DNA from: an uncultured Oscillospiraceae bacterium
Lineage (GTDB): Bacteria > Bacillota > Clostridia > Oscillospirales > Acutalibacteraceae
Assembly (NCBI GenBank): GCA_900547305.1
Contig: URGH01000001.1
Location: 32,304 to 96,303 of the forward strand
DNA length: 64,000 nt
Reading direction: 5' to 3'
Numbering within the stretch: the stretch's first letter is position 1; each line of letters begins with the position of its first letter. This document shows, in pieces, positions 17,856 through 25,624 of the stretch. The position numbers were made by a program, and so were the translations under genes. The notes under the pieces are model-generated. The model searched no databases and was not told where the DNA came from. It worked only from the letters and a program-made list of their open reading frames with translations.

Positions 17856-18053
17856 CTACAAACGCGAATATTTTTCCAAAAGCTTTTTAACCTCAGGCGG
17901 GCTTTGCGCGGTGGCGGCGCTGCTGCCCGAAATATCGGGGCAGGCTTTTATAGCCTCGCCCAAAGCCTCATACGCCCGCGTCACCCGCTCAAGCGCCGCT
18001 CTCAGCTCTTTATTTTCCCTTTCAAGCTCTTCAAGCGTTTTTTCTCTGCTCAA
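17856..18053 (-). CDS. Small coiled-coil protein, unknown function
   Basis: 65 residues, no homologue recognised. Residues ~5-45 show a heptad-like Leu/Glu/Lys pattern (LEELERENKELRAALERV), followed by a Ser/Ala/Pro linker and a short charged tail. No signal or membrane segment. The start is TTG 18053 with AAGGGG nine bases upstream, overlapping the end of the lipoprotein gene; the HD-GYP start follows 9 bases after its stop. Its tight fit in the operon is the main reason to call it real. Confidence 0.6.
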   Translation of the reverse strand: MSREKTLEELERENKELRAALERVTRAYEALGEAIKACPDISGSSAATAQSPPEVKKLLEKYSRL

Positions 18054-18066
18054 TCCTTTACGCCCC

Positions 18067-18687
18067 TTATTTTGAAGAAGTCATTTTTTTAATAATCGCG
18101 CGGCCCGAACTATCCTCAACCGTTAAAACGGTTTTGCCCGTTTTTTCGGTCTTAGCCGAATCGGAGTAAAACACGGAGGTTACCTTATAGGTATCGGTTC
18201 CGGCGCGTTTTATTTCGGTATCGTAGTAAATTTCGGTGCCGTAGTGCGGCTCCCACATTTCAAACTGCTTTTTGCCGCTGTTGTAAAGGTCTGCCTTTGT
18301 AATATCTGACGAAACCGAACCGAAATATTTTAAAATCTGCAATTTAATATCATCGGCAGAGGCGGTTCTCAGTCTGTTTCCGGCATTCGGCATATCGGTA
18401 AGATTTTCATAATAAATATGGCAAAAGGCAAACTGCACCAGCGCGTTCACCGAAATATCATCGGGGGAGGTGAATTTTTCCTGCGCCAGCAAATACCGCA
18501 ATTCATAGCTGCGGTGTGCAAGCGCGTCGGCGTTTATATATTCAGGAACAGGCTTATTGCTTGTTTCCCCGCCCTGCTCTTCCGAAGTAATTTCGGAAGA
18601 ATTCTTTTTTATTCCGGGGTTTTTGTTGTTGCAACCCGCAAAAGTAAATATTATAAGCAGCGCCAAAAGGCACGCAAACCTTTTCAT
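18067..18687 (-). CDS. Lipoprotein of unknown function, first gene of the exopolysaccharide operon
   Basis: 206 residues from ATG 18687 (GGGAG about 8 bases upstream); a longer frame to 18747 runs into the terminator hairpin and is rejected. The signal peptide ends in FAGC, so Cys19 would be lipidated. A Ser/Glu-rich linker leads to a ~150-residue soluble domain (DALAHRSYELRYLLAQ, QFAFCHIYYENLTDMP) that I do not recognise. It is expected on the outer face of the membrane beside the synthase and glycosidase-like proteins. Confidence 0.75.
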   Translation of the reverse strand: MKRFACLLALLIIFTFAGCNNKNPGIKKNSSEITSEEQGGETSNKPVPEYINADALAHRSYELRYLLAQEKFTSPDDISVNALVQFAFCHIYYENLTDMPNAGNRLRTASADDIKLQILKYFGSVSSDITKADLYNSGKKQFEMWEPHYGTEIYYDTEIKRAGTDTYKVTSVFYSDSAKTEKTGKTVLTVEDSSGRAIIKKMTSSK

Positions 18688-18708
18688 TATCATGTCTCCC
18701 AAATCTAT

Positions 18709-18744
18709 AAAAAATCGCCGCCGCACAACCTTGCGCAGCAGCGA
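18709..18744 (-). terminator. Intrinsic terminator between InlB-type gene and exopolysaccharide operon
   Basis: On the minus strand an 11-pair G+C-rich stem (18744-18734 with 18725-18715, three G-U pairs) is followed directly by six T. It ends 21 bases before the lipoprotein start, leaving no room for a promoter in between. It would therefore act as an attenuator unless a promoter lies inside the upstream gene. Confidence 0.78.
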
Positions 18745-18780
18745 CAAAACCTTAAAATTTATAACGGCTGACAGTACGGT

Positions 18781-20010
18781 TTAATAATTCCACATATAAT
18801 CGGTATATGAAATTGTCAAATCCTCGTTGTTCTCAATAAACACATCAGCCGAGCCGACATACTTATGAGCAATGTATGCGTCGGACTTAATTGTTGAGCC
18901 TAACGGCAGATTTACCGAAAGACTTTCAAGCGGGGTGTTAACAACCTGCTTTATTCCGGTCTGCTTGTTATAGTCGGTCTTAAAGTGGTATCTGTAGGCC
19001 ATAAAGCACTTGTTTACATCGGTTCTGAGCACCGGATCACCCTTCGGCAAAACAAACGTCTTGGTTTCGGGGTCAAAGCTTCTCTCATCATAGCGGTTAG
19101 ATACCCTAACGGTGTAAACCACGGTGCCGCAAATGCCGTCGCCGTCGTCCGAATATCTATCGTTATCCCAGTTGTTGGAGCACATCTGAAATTTATATTC
19201 TTTTCCGATTTCAAGAATTATGCTTTCGCCGCCGTAGTAAACGGTGCCGTCCTCAAAACGAACCGACATTCTTTTCGGGCACACAATGCTGCCCTTAACC
19301 TCATTTTTGCCGGGTTCTCTGTCAGCGTCGGGCTTATCGGTTGCGGGCTGCTTTTTCCAGCATGCGTAAAGGGTTACGGTATTCATATTTGCCGAAAAGA
19401 TAAGTTTGTCCGACGTTATAACGTCGCCCGCCTTGTATGCGGTGCCCGAACCGTCGGCAGCGGTGTTCCAACCTATAAAATCATAGCCCTCGCGGGTAAA
19501 GCCGTTTTCCTTTACGGTAGCCGAGTCGCCTTTATAGTAGTGTGTTCCGTCGGTTACGGCACCTGCCGCGTTATCGCAGTTAGCATCATAAAGCACGCTG
19601 CAGAAAGGAGTTACAACGCCGTCAACATGCCAGCCGTCGTCTTCCCACTTCACAACATACCAAATAATTGATTGCCCGTCTTTAAGAGTTACGCTCGGCG
19701 CGCTTACAATAATTTTTTCAACGCTTGCGCCGGTTTCATCATAAACGCCGTCTAAATTACTGTTGGTAATTGTTATTTTACCCCAGCCTGCTACCATATA
19801 ATTTTTTGACGGCTGCGACGCTGTTCCTACCGGAACCTCAAGACCTTCGTTAAGTAAATAGAACCTAGCGTCAACGGTTCTTGACCAATTGCTGCCGTGA
19901 CCGGTATAGTAATCCCAATCCTCCCAGCTGTATGCCTCTGCCGAGGCGGTTACGCCGAAAATGCCCAAAAGCATTGCAGCGGCAACTAATACGGAAAATA
20001 ACTTTTTCAT
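18781..20010 (-). CDS. Secreted InlB-repeat-containing surface protein under c-di-GMP riboswitch
   Basis: 409 residues from ATG 20010; AAAAGGA lies about 9 bases upstream, and starting here gives a clean signal peptide (KKLFSVLVAAAMLLGIFGVTASAEA). Residues ~140-220 hold one Listeria-Bacteroides (InlB B) repeat: VLYDANCDNAAG, GFTREGYDFIGWNTAADG, VTLYACWKK. The flanking regions (~30-135 and ~245-409) are probably beta-rich and unassigned. There is no LPXTG or membrane anchor, so it is probably released or held non-covalently. InlB repeats occur in bacterial surface adhesins. The leader riboswitch implies control by c-di-GMP. Confidence 0.82.
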   Translation of the reverse strand: MKKLFSVLVAAAMLLGIFGVTASAEAYSWEDWDYYTGHGSNWSRTVDARFYLLNEGLEVPVGTASQPSKNYMVAGWGKITITNSNLDGVYDETGASVEKIIVSAPSVTLKDGQSIIWYVVKWEDDGWHVDGVVTPFCSVLYDANCDNAAGAVTDGTHYYKGDSATVKENGFTREGYDFIGWNTAADGSGTAYKAGDVITSDKLIFSANMNTVTLYACWKKQPATDKPDADREPGKNEVKGSIVCPKRMSVRFEDGTVYYGGESIILEIGKEYKFQMCSNNWDNDRYSDDGDGICGTVVYTVRVSNRYDERSFDPETKTFVLPKGDPVLRTDVNKCFMAYRYHFKTDYNKQTGIKQVVNTPLESLSVNLPLGSTIKSDAYIAHKYVGSADVFIENNEDLTISYTDYMWNY

Positions 20011-20036
20011 AAACATCCGTCCTTTTAAGAGAAAAT

Positions 20037-20085
20037 AAAAAAGCTGCACCTATAACGGAATTTAAAAATTCCATATAAGTGCAGC
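20037..20085 (-). terminator. Terminator forming the riboswitch expression platform
   Basis: On the minus strand GCTGCACTTATATGGAATTT pairs with AAATTCCGTTATAGGTGCAGC and is followed by TTTTTT (20042-20037). The 5' arm starts inside the 3' end of the c-di-GMP aptamer, so aptamer folding and terminator folding compete. Confidence 0.88.
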
Positions 20086-20155
20086 CTGACGATCATAGCA
20101 TAAATGCTTTAGACTCATAGCTTTGCGTCACACGCTTTCGCATGTTTTGCCTTTT
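20077..20155 (-). ncRNA. Cyclic-di-GMP-I (GEMM-I) riboswitch aptamer
   Basis: Read on the minus strand, the leader holds the conserved core of class I c-di-GMP riboswitches in order: GGCAAAAC, a stem closed by a GAAA tetraloop (CATGC-GAAA-GCGTG), TGACGCAAAGC, a second hairpin region with GTCTAAAG, and GTCAGGCTGC at the 3' end. It begins about 5 bases after the predicted start of transcription and leads into a terminator that shares its 3' strand. Binding should then favour readthrough, an ON switch (inference). The controlled gene is the InlB-type protein, and perhaps the operon behind it. Confidence 0.92.
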
Positions 20156-20166
20156 ACTGTATTTGG

Positions 20167-20195
20167 ATTATACCACAATACTTTTCAAAATGCAA
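20167..20195 (-). promoter_or_regulatory. Sigma-A-type promoter of the riboswitch transcript
   Basis: On the minus strand TTGCAT (20195-20190), exactly 17 bases, TATAAT (20172-20167). The predicted start is near 20160, just before the aptamer. The -35 box lies within the last codons of the decayed oxidoreductase frame. Confidence 0.85.
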
Positions 20196-20488
20196 GAGTT
20201 TTTTTAAAAAAATTAAAATTTCTTATAGTTTTGCCGTAATTTGCACCGTTCATCACATATTCTGCAACGCCCCTGCCTGCAATTTCAGGCTCGTCAGATA
20301 CATAATCCACAAGGTCGTGCACCTGCAAAACGTTTCCGAAGACGAAAATACCCTCTGTCTAGGTTTGACGGGTTTCGTCTACTATAGCGCTGCTCGTTAT
20401 TCCGTCTATCACTATTCCGGCGTTGCGGGTCAGCTCATTTTCGATAATAAGCCCTACCGACAAAAGCGGCGTATCACAGCTTGTCAAG
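20185..20488 (-). pseudogene. Remnant of a FAD/NAD(P)-dependent oxidoreductase C-terminus
   Basis: A single reading frame from about 20488 to TGA 20187-20185 translates to CDTPLLSVGLIIENELTR..., then TRQT, an in-frame TAG (near 20360), then EGIFVFGNVLQVHDLVDYV and EIAGRGVAEYVMNG. This matches the C-terminal FAD-binding end (GIFACGNVLHVHDLVD type) of the thioredoxin-reductase-like oxidoreductase found with glycerol-3-phosphate dehydrogenases in clostridia. Roughly the first three quarters are absent: the fragment begins within a few bases of the lipoprotein stop at 20492. Not functional. Confidence 0.8.
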
Positions 20489-20491
20489 AGT

Positions 20492-21238
20492 TTATTTATA
20501 GTAAGAAAATTCTATCGCCGTTACCGAATCGTTCGTAGGGTCAATATAAACCGTTATGCCGTTGCGGCGGTCGTCCTTTGAAATGAAATAATCAAGATAA
20601 TAATTATTTTCGGCAAGCCCGTAAAAATGCGAGGGTGTTCCGAGGGTATCAATAATATCGGTAATCGCCATTTTATTATTAACGCCGTTTACGCTGAACT
20701 CGTTATATTGCTCGCTGTTTTGATAAAAGTTATTATCAATGCGCAGTTTCACAATATTGCACTTTTTCATTTTAACCGAGCTGTTTGAGGAATTATAGAA
20801 AACCGCTTTAAGGACTGCGCCCTCCTCGTTTTCAAAAACCGCGTCTACCGTGTCGCAGGCGTATATAAGCGATTCCTCATCGTACTTGCCGCCGTCCTTA
20901 ATGTGCCAGCCCTGCTTTTCAAGCGCGGCAATCGTTGTGGGCGCGTCAAGCTCGCTGCCCGCATAATTTACGTTAAACCTGAACTTTTTGCCGAGGTAAA
21001 CGTTTGAGTAATTTTCCTCGTCAAAAAGGCTTATATCCACAAACTGCGGCATAATTTTATCATCCGACATTATGGCGGGTCTTTTAACGTTTTCGGGCGC
21101 TTTTTTCGCCGTTTTCTGCACCTTTACGGGCTCGCTGCTCTGAACGCCGTAATCCTTATCAACGGGGGCGCAGGCGGAAAGAGAAAGCATAACGGCAAAA
21201 ACTGCCGAAATAAGTATTGCAAAAGCTCTTTTTTTCAT
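20492..21238 (-). CDS. Lipoprotein of unknown function
   Basis: 248 residues. Signal peptide with lipobox LSAC (Cys23), a Lys/Pro-rich linker, then a ~190-residue soluble domain (DAPTTIAALEKQGWHIKDGGKYDEESLIYACDT in outline) ending in ITVYIDPTNDSVTAIEFSYYK. Similar helix-then-strand patterns (ALEKQGW..., GTPSHFYG) occur in small periplasm-facing lipoproteins of clostridia. Family unknown. It has its own promoter (21269-21297) and its 3' end interrupts an old oxidoreductase gene. Confidence 0.75.
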   Translation of the reverse strand: MKKRAFAILISAVFAVMLSLSACAPVDKDYGVQSSEPVKVQKTAKKAPENVKRPAIMSDDKIMPQFVDISLFDEENYSNVYLGKKFRFNVNYAGSELDAPTTIAALEKQGWHIKDGGKYDEESLIYACDTVDAVFENEEGAVLKAVFYNSSNSSVKMKKCNIVKLRIDNNFYQNSEQYNEFSVNGVNNKMAITDIIDTLGTPSHFYGLAENNYYLDYFISKDDRRNGITVYIDPTNDSVTAIEFSYYK

Positions 21239-21268
21239 ATTCCGCTCCCCCTTAAGGTCTATATTTCT

Positions 21269-21297
21269 ATTTTATTCCACGCGAGGAAAAAAGTCAA
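21269..21297 (-). promoter_or_regulatory. Sigma-A-type promoter for the lipoprotein gene
   Basis: Minus strand TTGACT (21297-21292), 17-base spacer, TAAAAT (21274-21269), about 30 bases before the ATG at 21238. Confidence 0.78.
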
Positions 21298-21321
21298 CAC
21301 CAACTTTTACCAAAGTGCAAA

Positions 21322-22044
21322 TCAGTGCCCCCGCGGCACTATATCAAGCTTATCCTTTTCTTCCCCTAGGTCTGCGCGCAGTAAAGCCGCAAACACCACA
21401 AGCAACGGTATTTCCGCCCCGAGCAGCGCCCTGCCCTTTAATACGGTGCAAAGCAGCGCCGATACCACCCCGCCCGCGGTGAATGCCGCTATCATTGATA
21501 GGTGCATAAGCAGCTCCGCCAAAATATCTTTATTTCTGTGGCGCAGCCATTTTACAAACTTAACGCCCGTCTGCCGCAGGTGGTTGGTGCAAAACGTGGT
21601 AGCCATTGCAACGTGGCGCGATTGCCTGAATGTATTATACTGCATTGATGCCACAAAGTTTATTGCCACCTGGCATATTTGCGGCGGCGCGTCGTCGGGA
21701 ATAAAGGCAATCCCTAAAAACGCCAGCATTTCAAAGCCTATAAAGAATGTATCCCACCGCATTTTAAGCGCCGAGCTTGTGTATTTCGGCATAAGCTCGG
21801 ATATTACCGCGCCCGCGAAATACGCCGATATGGGTATTAAATAATAAAGCGCTTTTTTAAAGTTGAACGTGCCTATATTTACGGACATTAAAACAAAATT
21901 CGCCGTTTGTGCGTTGCAGAAAACTCTGCCTTTAAGTATAAACGTGTACGCGCCCAAATATCCGCCTACGGCTATCATGGTTACAAACACCCAAAATTTT
22001 TCACACTCAAGCTCGGCGCGCTCTGCCTCTTTATTACCGCTCAT
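21322..22044 (-). CDS. DUF1275 (YoaK-family) membrane protein
   Basis: 240 residues with about six hydrophobic segments. MIAVGGYLGAYTFILKGRVFCNAQTANFVLM and ASMQYNTFRQ...ATTFCTNHLRQTG are the characteristic blocks of the DUF1275/YoaK family, whose role is unknown. The start overlaps the end of the yhaN-like gene by 11 bases, so it is the last gene of a yhaO-yhaN-yoaK unit. Confidence 0.88.
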   Translation of the reverse strand: MSGNKEAERAELECEKFWVFVTMIAVGGYLGAYTFILKGRVFCNAQTANFVLMSVNIGTFNFKKALYYLIPISAYFAGAVISELMPKYTSSALKMRWDTFFIGFEMLAFLGIAFIPDDAPPQICQVAINFVASMQYNTFRQSRHVAMATTFCTNHLRQTGVKFVKWLRHRNKDILAELLMHLSMIAAFTAGGVVSALLCTVLKGRALLGAEIPLLVVFAALLRADLGEEKDKLDIVPRGH

Positions 22045-24397
22045 CTTTTTCTCCCAAATCAGTTTCCGCCGCGCCTGCTTTCACCGCCGCGTCTCTTACC
22101 GCCCCGTGGCACGTAAACATTATTACCTGGCATTTCTCCGAATATTCCCGTAAAAACTCCGCCGCGGTTTTCATTCTGCGGTCGTCATACTGCGCAAGCG
22201 AGTCGTCCAAAAATATCGGCAGCGCGCCAGAGGTCTCAAATATTACGGAGGAAAGCGCCAACCGCAAGCTTAAATACGCCTGATCCGCCGTGCCGCTGCT
22301 TAAATAATCCGCCTCGTGGCTGCCGAACTCGCCGTTTTTCTCAACGCTCATATCAAACGCCTTTGAAATAAGCACCGAGCCGTAAGCGCCGCCTGTCAGC
22401 CTTGCAAAAATATCCGCCGCCTTTTTCTCCAGCGCCGAGCCGTAGCTGCCGCGAAGCTCGGCAAAGCTGTTTTGCAGAATTTCAAGCGCCGTATCCGCCG
22501 CGCGGCAAAAATCCTCCTGGCGGCTTATTTTCTCGGTAAGCTCTTTAATTTCCGATTTAAGCGTTTCGGGGTCGGGCGCGTTTTTAAGGCTTACCCTGTC
22601 CTCAGTCTCCGCCGCCGTTAAAGCGTTGCGCTTTTTGGCAATTTCCGCCGCAAGGCTTTCATATTCCGCTTTAATGCCCTCAAAATCCGTGTCGCCCGCG
22701 GTTTCGGGCAAAGCCGCTAATTTTTCGCGTGCCTCTTCATAAGAAATATTGCCGAGGTCGCGCGCTAAATAATTAAGCCTTTGCTTTATCTGCTTTAATT
22801 GCTCCGCCTTTTCGCTGAGGGTATCAAGCCCGCGCGCAATCTCCTCTATGCTCGCCGCGGGTTTATAGCTGCCGTAAAGTTCAAAAAGCGTTTTTTCGGC
22901 GGTTTTATAAGCACTTTCCAACTCGTTCTTTGCCATTTCGCTTTCAAGCAGCAGCTTTTTCTGATTTTCAAGCGCCGCCGCTCCCATTCCGAGCGAGGTA
23001 TTTATCGCCTCAAACCGCGCCGATAAAAGAGATATTTGCTGCAAAACCTCCGCCTTACCCGCATTAAGCCTTTCAGTCTCTGTTTCAAGGGCTTTAAGCT
23101 TATTTTCATACTCTGCAAGCGCGCGTTTATCCGCAGGGCGCAAAAGAAAACTCAAAAGCGCCGATACCGCCGCCCCCGCGGCAGGTATTAAAGCCACGCT
23201 CTGCATTTTAAAGGCGAAAAGCAGCAGCGCCGCTAAAAGCGCAAAGCCCGCAACCGTGATAAATACAATATTTATGCCGCTCTTTTTCCGCTTAACGTCG
23301 TTTTCGGTCGCTTTAAGGCTCTCCGCGCTCTTTTTATTCTCGGAAATATTATTTTCAATTTCCGCTTTTTTATTATTTAAACCGTCAATTTCCCTTTCAA
23401 GGCTCTCGGCTTTTTCCCTGCCGCCCTTATCCTCGGCGGTTTCGGTACTCTCTTTCAGCCTTTGCACCTCGGCGGTTTTATCCTTTAATCTTTCGGCGAC
23501 GGTTTCAAACTTTGCAAGGCACATTTTTACCTTGCCGACATACAAATCGTCTATTACACCGCCGTCCGATAACCGCAGCTGCTCCCTTGCCTTTTCCAAT
23601 TCTTCCTTGGTTTCAAGCATTTCTTTAAGCCTTGCGGCGTTGCGTATATCCTGCTCGGCGTCAATTTTCGCTTTAAGATACGCCGCGCGCTCGGTTTCCT
23701 TTTCAACCATTTTATTAATAAGGTCGGCGTTTTTTCTGTATTCCGCGTGCTTTTCGTATATGCGCTCCGCCTTTTCAAGCTCGTCATTCAGCAGTGCCAA
23801 CTGCTTTTTGTTTTTATCGCACTCCCCCGCTCTGCCGCTTTTGGAAATAAGGCTTAGGCGCGCCTTTTGCAGCCTGTCGCTTACTGTGTTAAAGGATACC
23901 GATTCATCCCCCGTAGTCACCATATTTGAAAGCTTTGAGTTTATTTCGCTCTCGGCGGACGCGTCGCTTTCCGCCTTGCCGAACTGCCCCACAAAAACGC
24001 TTCGCTCAAAGGCGGCGGCGGAAAGCCCGAAAAATCTGCTCCCCACATCACCCGATAAGCTCTCGCGCGTGCCTGCCGACATATCGGTAAGGGTTATTTT
24101 ATCGCTCGAATTGGTTTTGCCGAACTCCCGCTCTAAGCGGTAGCTTCTGCCGCCGTGCTCAAAATCAATGCTGCCGGCAGGCTTTTCCCCGCTCCACGGG
24201 GCGTATTTTTTGCGCGGATTTTTAGCAAGGGCGGAAGACCCGCGCTCGCTGCCGTAGAACATCATTTTAATAAAGGTCATAACCGTGGTTTTGCCGTTCT
24301 CATTCTCGCCGTATATCACGTTAAAGCCGTCTTCAAAATCCACCGTTTTGTTTTTAAGCCCGCCGAACGCGGCAATATATACCCTTTTAATTTTCAT
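22034..24397 (-). CDS. yhaN: YhaN-like AAA-type ATPase with long coiled coil (SbcC/RecN-like)
   Basis: 787 residues. The N-terminus has the Walker A motif YGENENGKTTVM (~30-41). Long coiled coils (~170-350 and ~430-660) flank two hydrophobic segments (~375-425), an arrangement seen in Bacillus YhaN. The C-terminal head has the signature YLSSGTADQAYLSLRLAL and Walker B LPIFLDDSLAQYDD. It pairs with the downstream-partner nuclease YhaO, encoded just before it, and is presumed to act in double-strand break processing. Shorter than Bacillus YhaN. Start ATG 24397 lies inside the yhaO-like gene. Confidence 0.87.
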   Translation of the reverse strand: MKIKRVYIAAFGGLKNKTVDFEDGFNVIYGENENGKTTVMTFIKMMFYGSERGSSALAKNPRKKYAPWSGEKPAGSIDFEHGGRSYRLEREFGKTNSSDKITLTDMSAGTRESLSGDVGSRFFGLSAAAFERSVFVGQFGKAESDASAESEINSKLSNMVTTGDESVSFNTVSDRLQKARLSLISKSGRAGECDKNKKQLALLNDELEKAERIYEKHAEYRKNADLINKMVEKETERAAYLKAKIDAEQDIRNAARLKEMLETKEELEKAREQLRLSDGGVIDDLYVGKVKMCLAKFETVAERLKDKTAEVQRLKESTETAEDKGGREKAESLEREIDGLNNKKAEIENNISENKKSAESLKATENDVKRKKSGINIVFITVAGFALLAALLLFAFKMQSVALIPAAGAAVSALLSFLLRPADKRALAEYENKLKALETETERLNAGKAEVLQQISLLSARFEAINTSLGMGAAALENQKKLLLESEMAKNELESAYKTAEKTLFELYGSYKPAASIEEIARGLDTLSEKAEQLKQIKQRLNYLARDLGNISYEEAREKLAALPETAGDTDFEGIKAEYESLAAEIAKKRNALTAAETEDRVSLKNAPDPETLKSEIKELTEKISRQEDFCRAADTALEILQNSFAELRGSYGSALEKKAADIFARLTGGAYGSVLISKAFDMSVEKNGEFGSHEADYLSSGTADQAYLSLRLALSSVIFETSGALPIFLDDSLAQYDDRRMKTAAEFLREYSEKCQVIMFTCHGAVRDAAVKAGAAETDLGEKDER

Positions 24398-25505
24398 CGC
24401 AGCTCACCTCGCCGTCAAACGCCTTTAAGCCTAATTTCAGCGCCTCTTTTAAATTCTCTTTTTCTTCTTCCTCCGCTGCGTTCAGCCTTGAAAGCATATT
24501 TTTAACGAACAATCCCTTTAAAGAAATTTCGCGCGATAATTCATCGTAATTAACGGGCGGTTCGGTTTTATCCCGCAGCTTTACAAAATAAAGCGTGCCG
24601 AGCCTGCCCTGAATTTCCGCCGTGTTTACGTCTGATACGCCCGTAAGCTCCAGCTTAAACAGGTTTTCGGCGTAATTTTCGCCGTATTTTTCTCTTAAAA
24701 CGGCAAGAATTTTTTCCGCCGCCGCGGCGTTTGTTTCGCTGCCCGTAACGTCAATTTTTTCATAAAGGCACATTCTGCGCGCCGTTGGCAGAAATTCAAG
24801 GCGGCAATTCCCTTTTGATATTTCGCCTATATAAACGCCCTTTTCGCCCAGCTCGTCAAAGCCCATACCCTCTGGGCAGCCTGAGTATGCGAAAAATGTT
24901 TTACCCAGCCGCTGTATTTCGGTGCGCTTGTGTATGTGACCCAGCGCTATGTAATCCATTCCGCTGCTTTCAATAAACCTTGGGGTGACGGAATTATAAG
25001 CCGAGCCCATATCGCCGCGCATATCTCCGTGCAGCACCATTAAATTTATGTAGTCGTCATCGGGCGGGGTAAGCGAGAAACGCTCTTTGCCCGCCAAATA
25101 CACGCTTTCAAAAGACCTGCCGTACACCCGCAGCTTTATATCGTCAAAGGTTATGCAGTCGTCGGTAGCGCCCAAAACATAAAGATTTTGCGGCAGCTTT
25201 CGGGTTTTAAAGGGCGAGTCCGCCGTCAGCGGGTCGTGGTTTCCCGCGGAAAACACCACCTTAATATCAGGCACGGCGGCTATTTTTGCAAACACGGGCG
25301 CAATAAGCTCCTCGGGTATGTTATTTGAATCGAAAACATCCCCCGCGGCGGCTATAACCCGCACGTTTTGCTCCCGTGCCGTATCAATTATACGCTCAAA
25401 GGTCATAAGCGTTTCATATCTTCTCATATTCGCGCCCGCGCCTAAAAAGCTCTGGGCGGCGCCTATATGTATATCGGCTAAATGCAGAATTTTAACACTG
25501 TTCAA
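24387..25505 (-). CDS. yhaO: YhaO-like DNA repair exonuclease (metallophosphoesterase)
   Basis: 372 residues. The calcineurin-like phosphoesterase motifs are intact: HLADIHIG, AAGDVFDSNN, SAGNHDP, VLHGDMRGD and ALGHIHKR. These are the SbcD/Mre11-type metal ligands. The C-terminal ~100 residues form the capping domain that contacts the ATPase partner. The start is TTG 25505 with AGGGGATGAT upstream. It overlaps the yhaN-like gene by 11 bases and is divergent from the yerC-like gene. Confidence 0.9.
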   Translation of the reverse strand: MNSVKILHLADIHIGAAQSFLGAGANMRRYETLMTFERIIDTAREQNVRVIAAAGDVFDSNNIPEELIAPVFAKIAAVPDIKVVFSAGNHDPLTADSPFKTRKLPQNLYVLGATDDCITFDDIKLRVYGRSFESVYLAGKERFSLTPPDDDYINLMVLHGDMRGDMGSAYNSVTPRFIESSGMDYIALGHIHKRTEIQRLGKTFFAYSGCPEGMGFDELGEKGVYIGEISKGNCRLEFLPTARRMCLYEKIDVTGSETNAAAAEKILAVLREKYGENYAENLFKLELTGVSDVNTAEIQGRLGTLYFVKLRDKTEPPVNYDELSREISLKGLFVKNMLSRLNAAEEEEKENLKEALKLGLKAFDGEVSCDEN

Positions 25506-25563
25506 AGCATATCATCCCCTGCTTTTAAATATAACATTTTTACAGTGATTTCGCAAGTATGTT

Positions 25564-25592
25564 TTGACTTTAACGGTTTAATGTGTTAAAAT
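25564..25592 (+). promoter_or_regulatory. Sigma-A-type promoter for the yerC-like/methyltransferase pair
   Basis: TTGACT (25564-25569), 17-base spacer, TAAAAT (25587-25592), 32 bases before the ATG at 25625. Confidence 0.8.
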
Positions 25593-25624
25593 AAATTTAT
25601 AATGAATTGAAAGAAGTCTGAAAT

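Noticed and set aside
10104..18687. Cellulose (Bcs/Ccs) or PNAG (Pga/Ica) biosynthesis
   Set aside because: The GT2 fits the wider processive family, but no BcsB, BcsZ, PilZ domain, deacetylase (PgaB/IcaB) or acyltransferase is present, so the polymer is left open.
18688..18747. Longer N-terminus (20 extra residues) for the lipoprotein
   Set aside because: It would begin inside the terminator hairpin and push the lipoprotein signal inward; ATG 18687 with GGGAG gives a proper signal peptide.
18985..19671. A 228-residue open frame on the plus strand
   Set aside because: It is antisense to the InlB-repeat gene, which has a signal peptide, domain match and riboswitch; the frame has no recognisable motif.
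23256..24143. A 295-residue open frame on the plus strand, Ser/Leu/Phe-rich
   Set aside because: It lies fully opposite the coiled-coil part of the yhaN-like gene, and its composition is what the reverse of Glu/Lys/Ala-rich codons gives; no ribosome site or family pattern.
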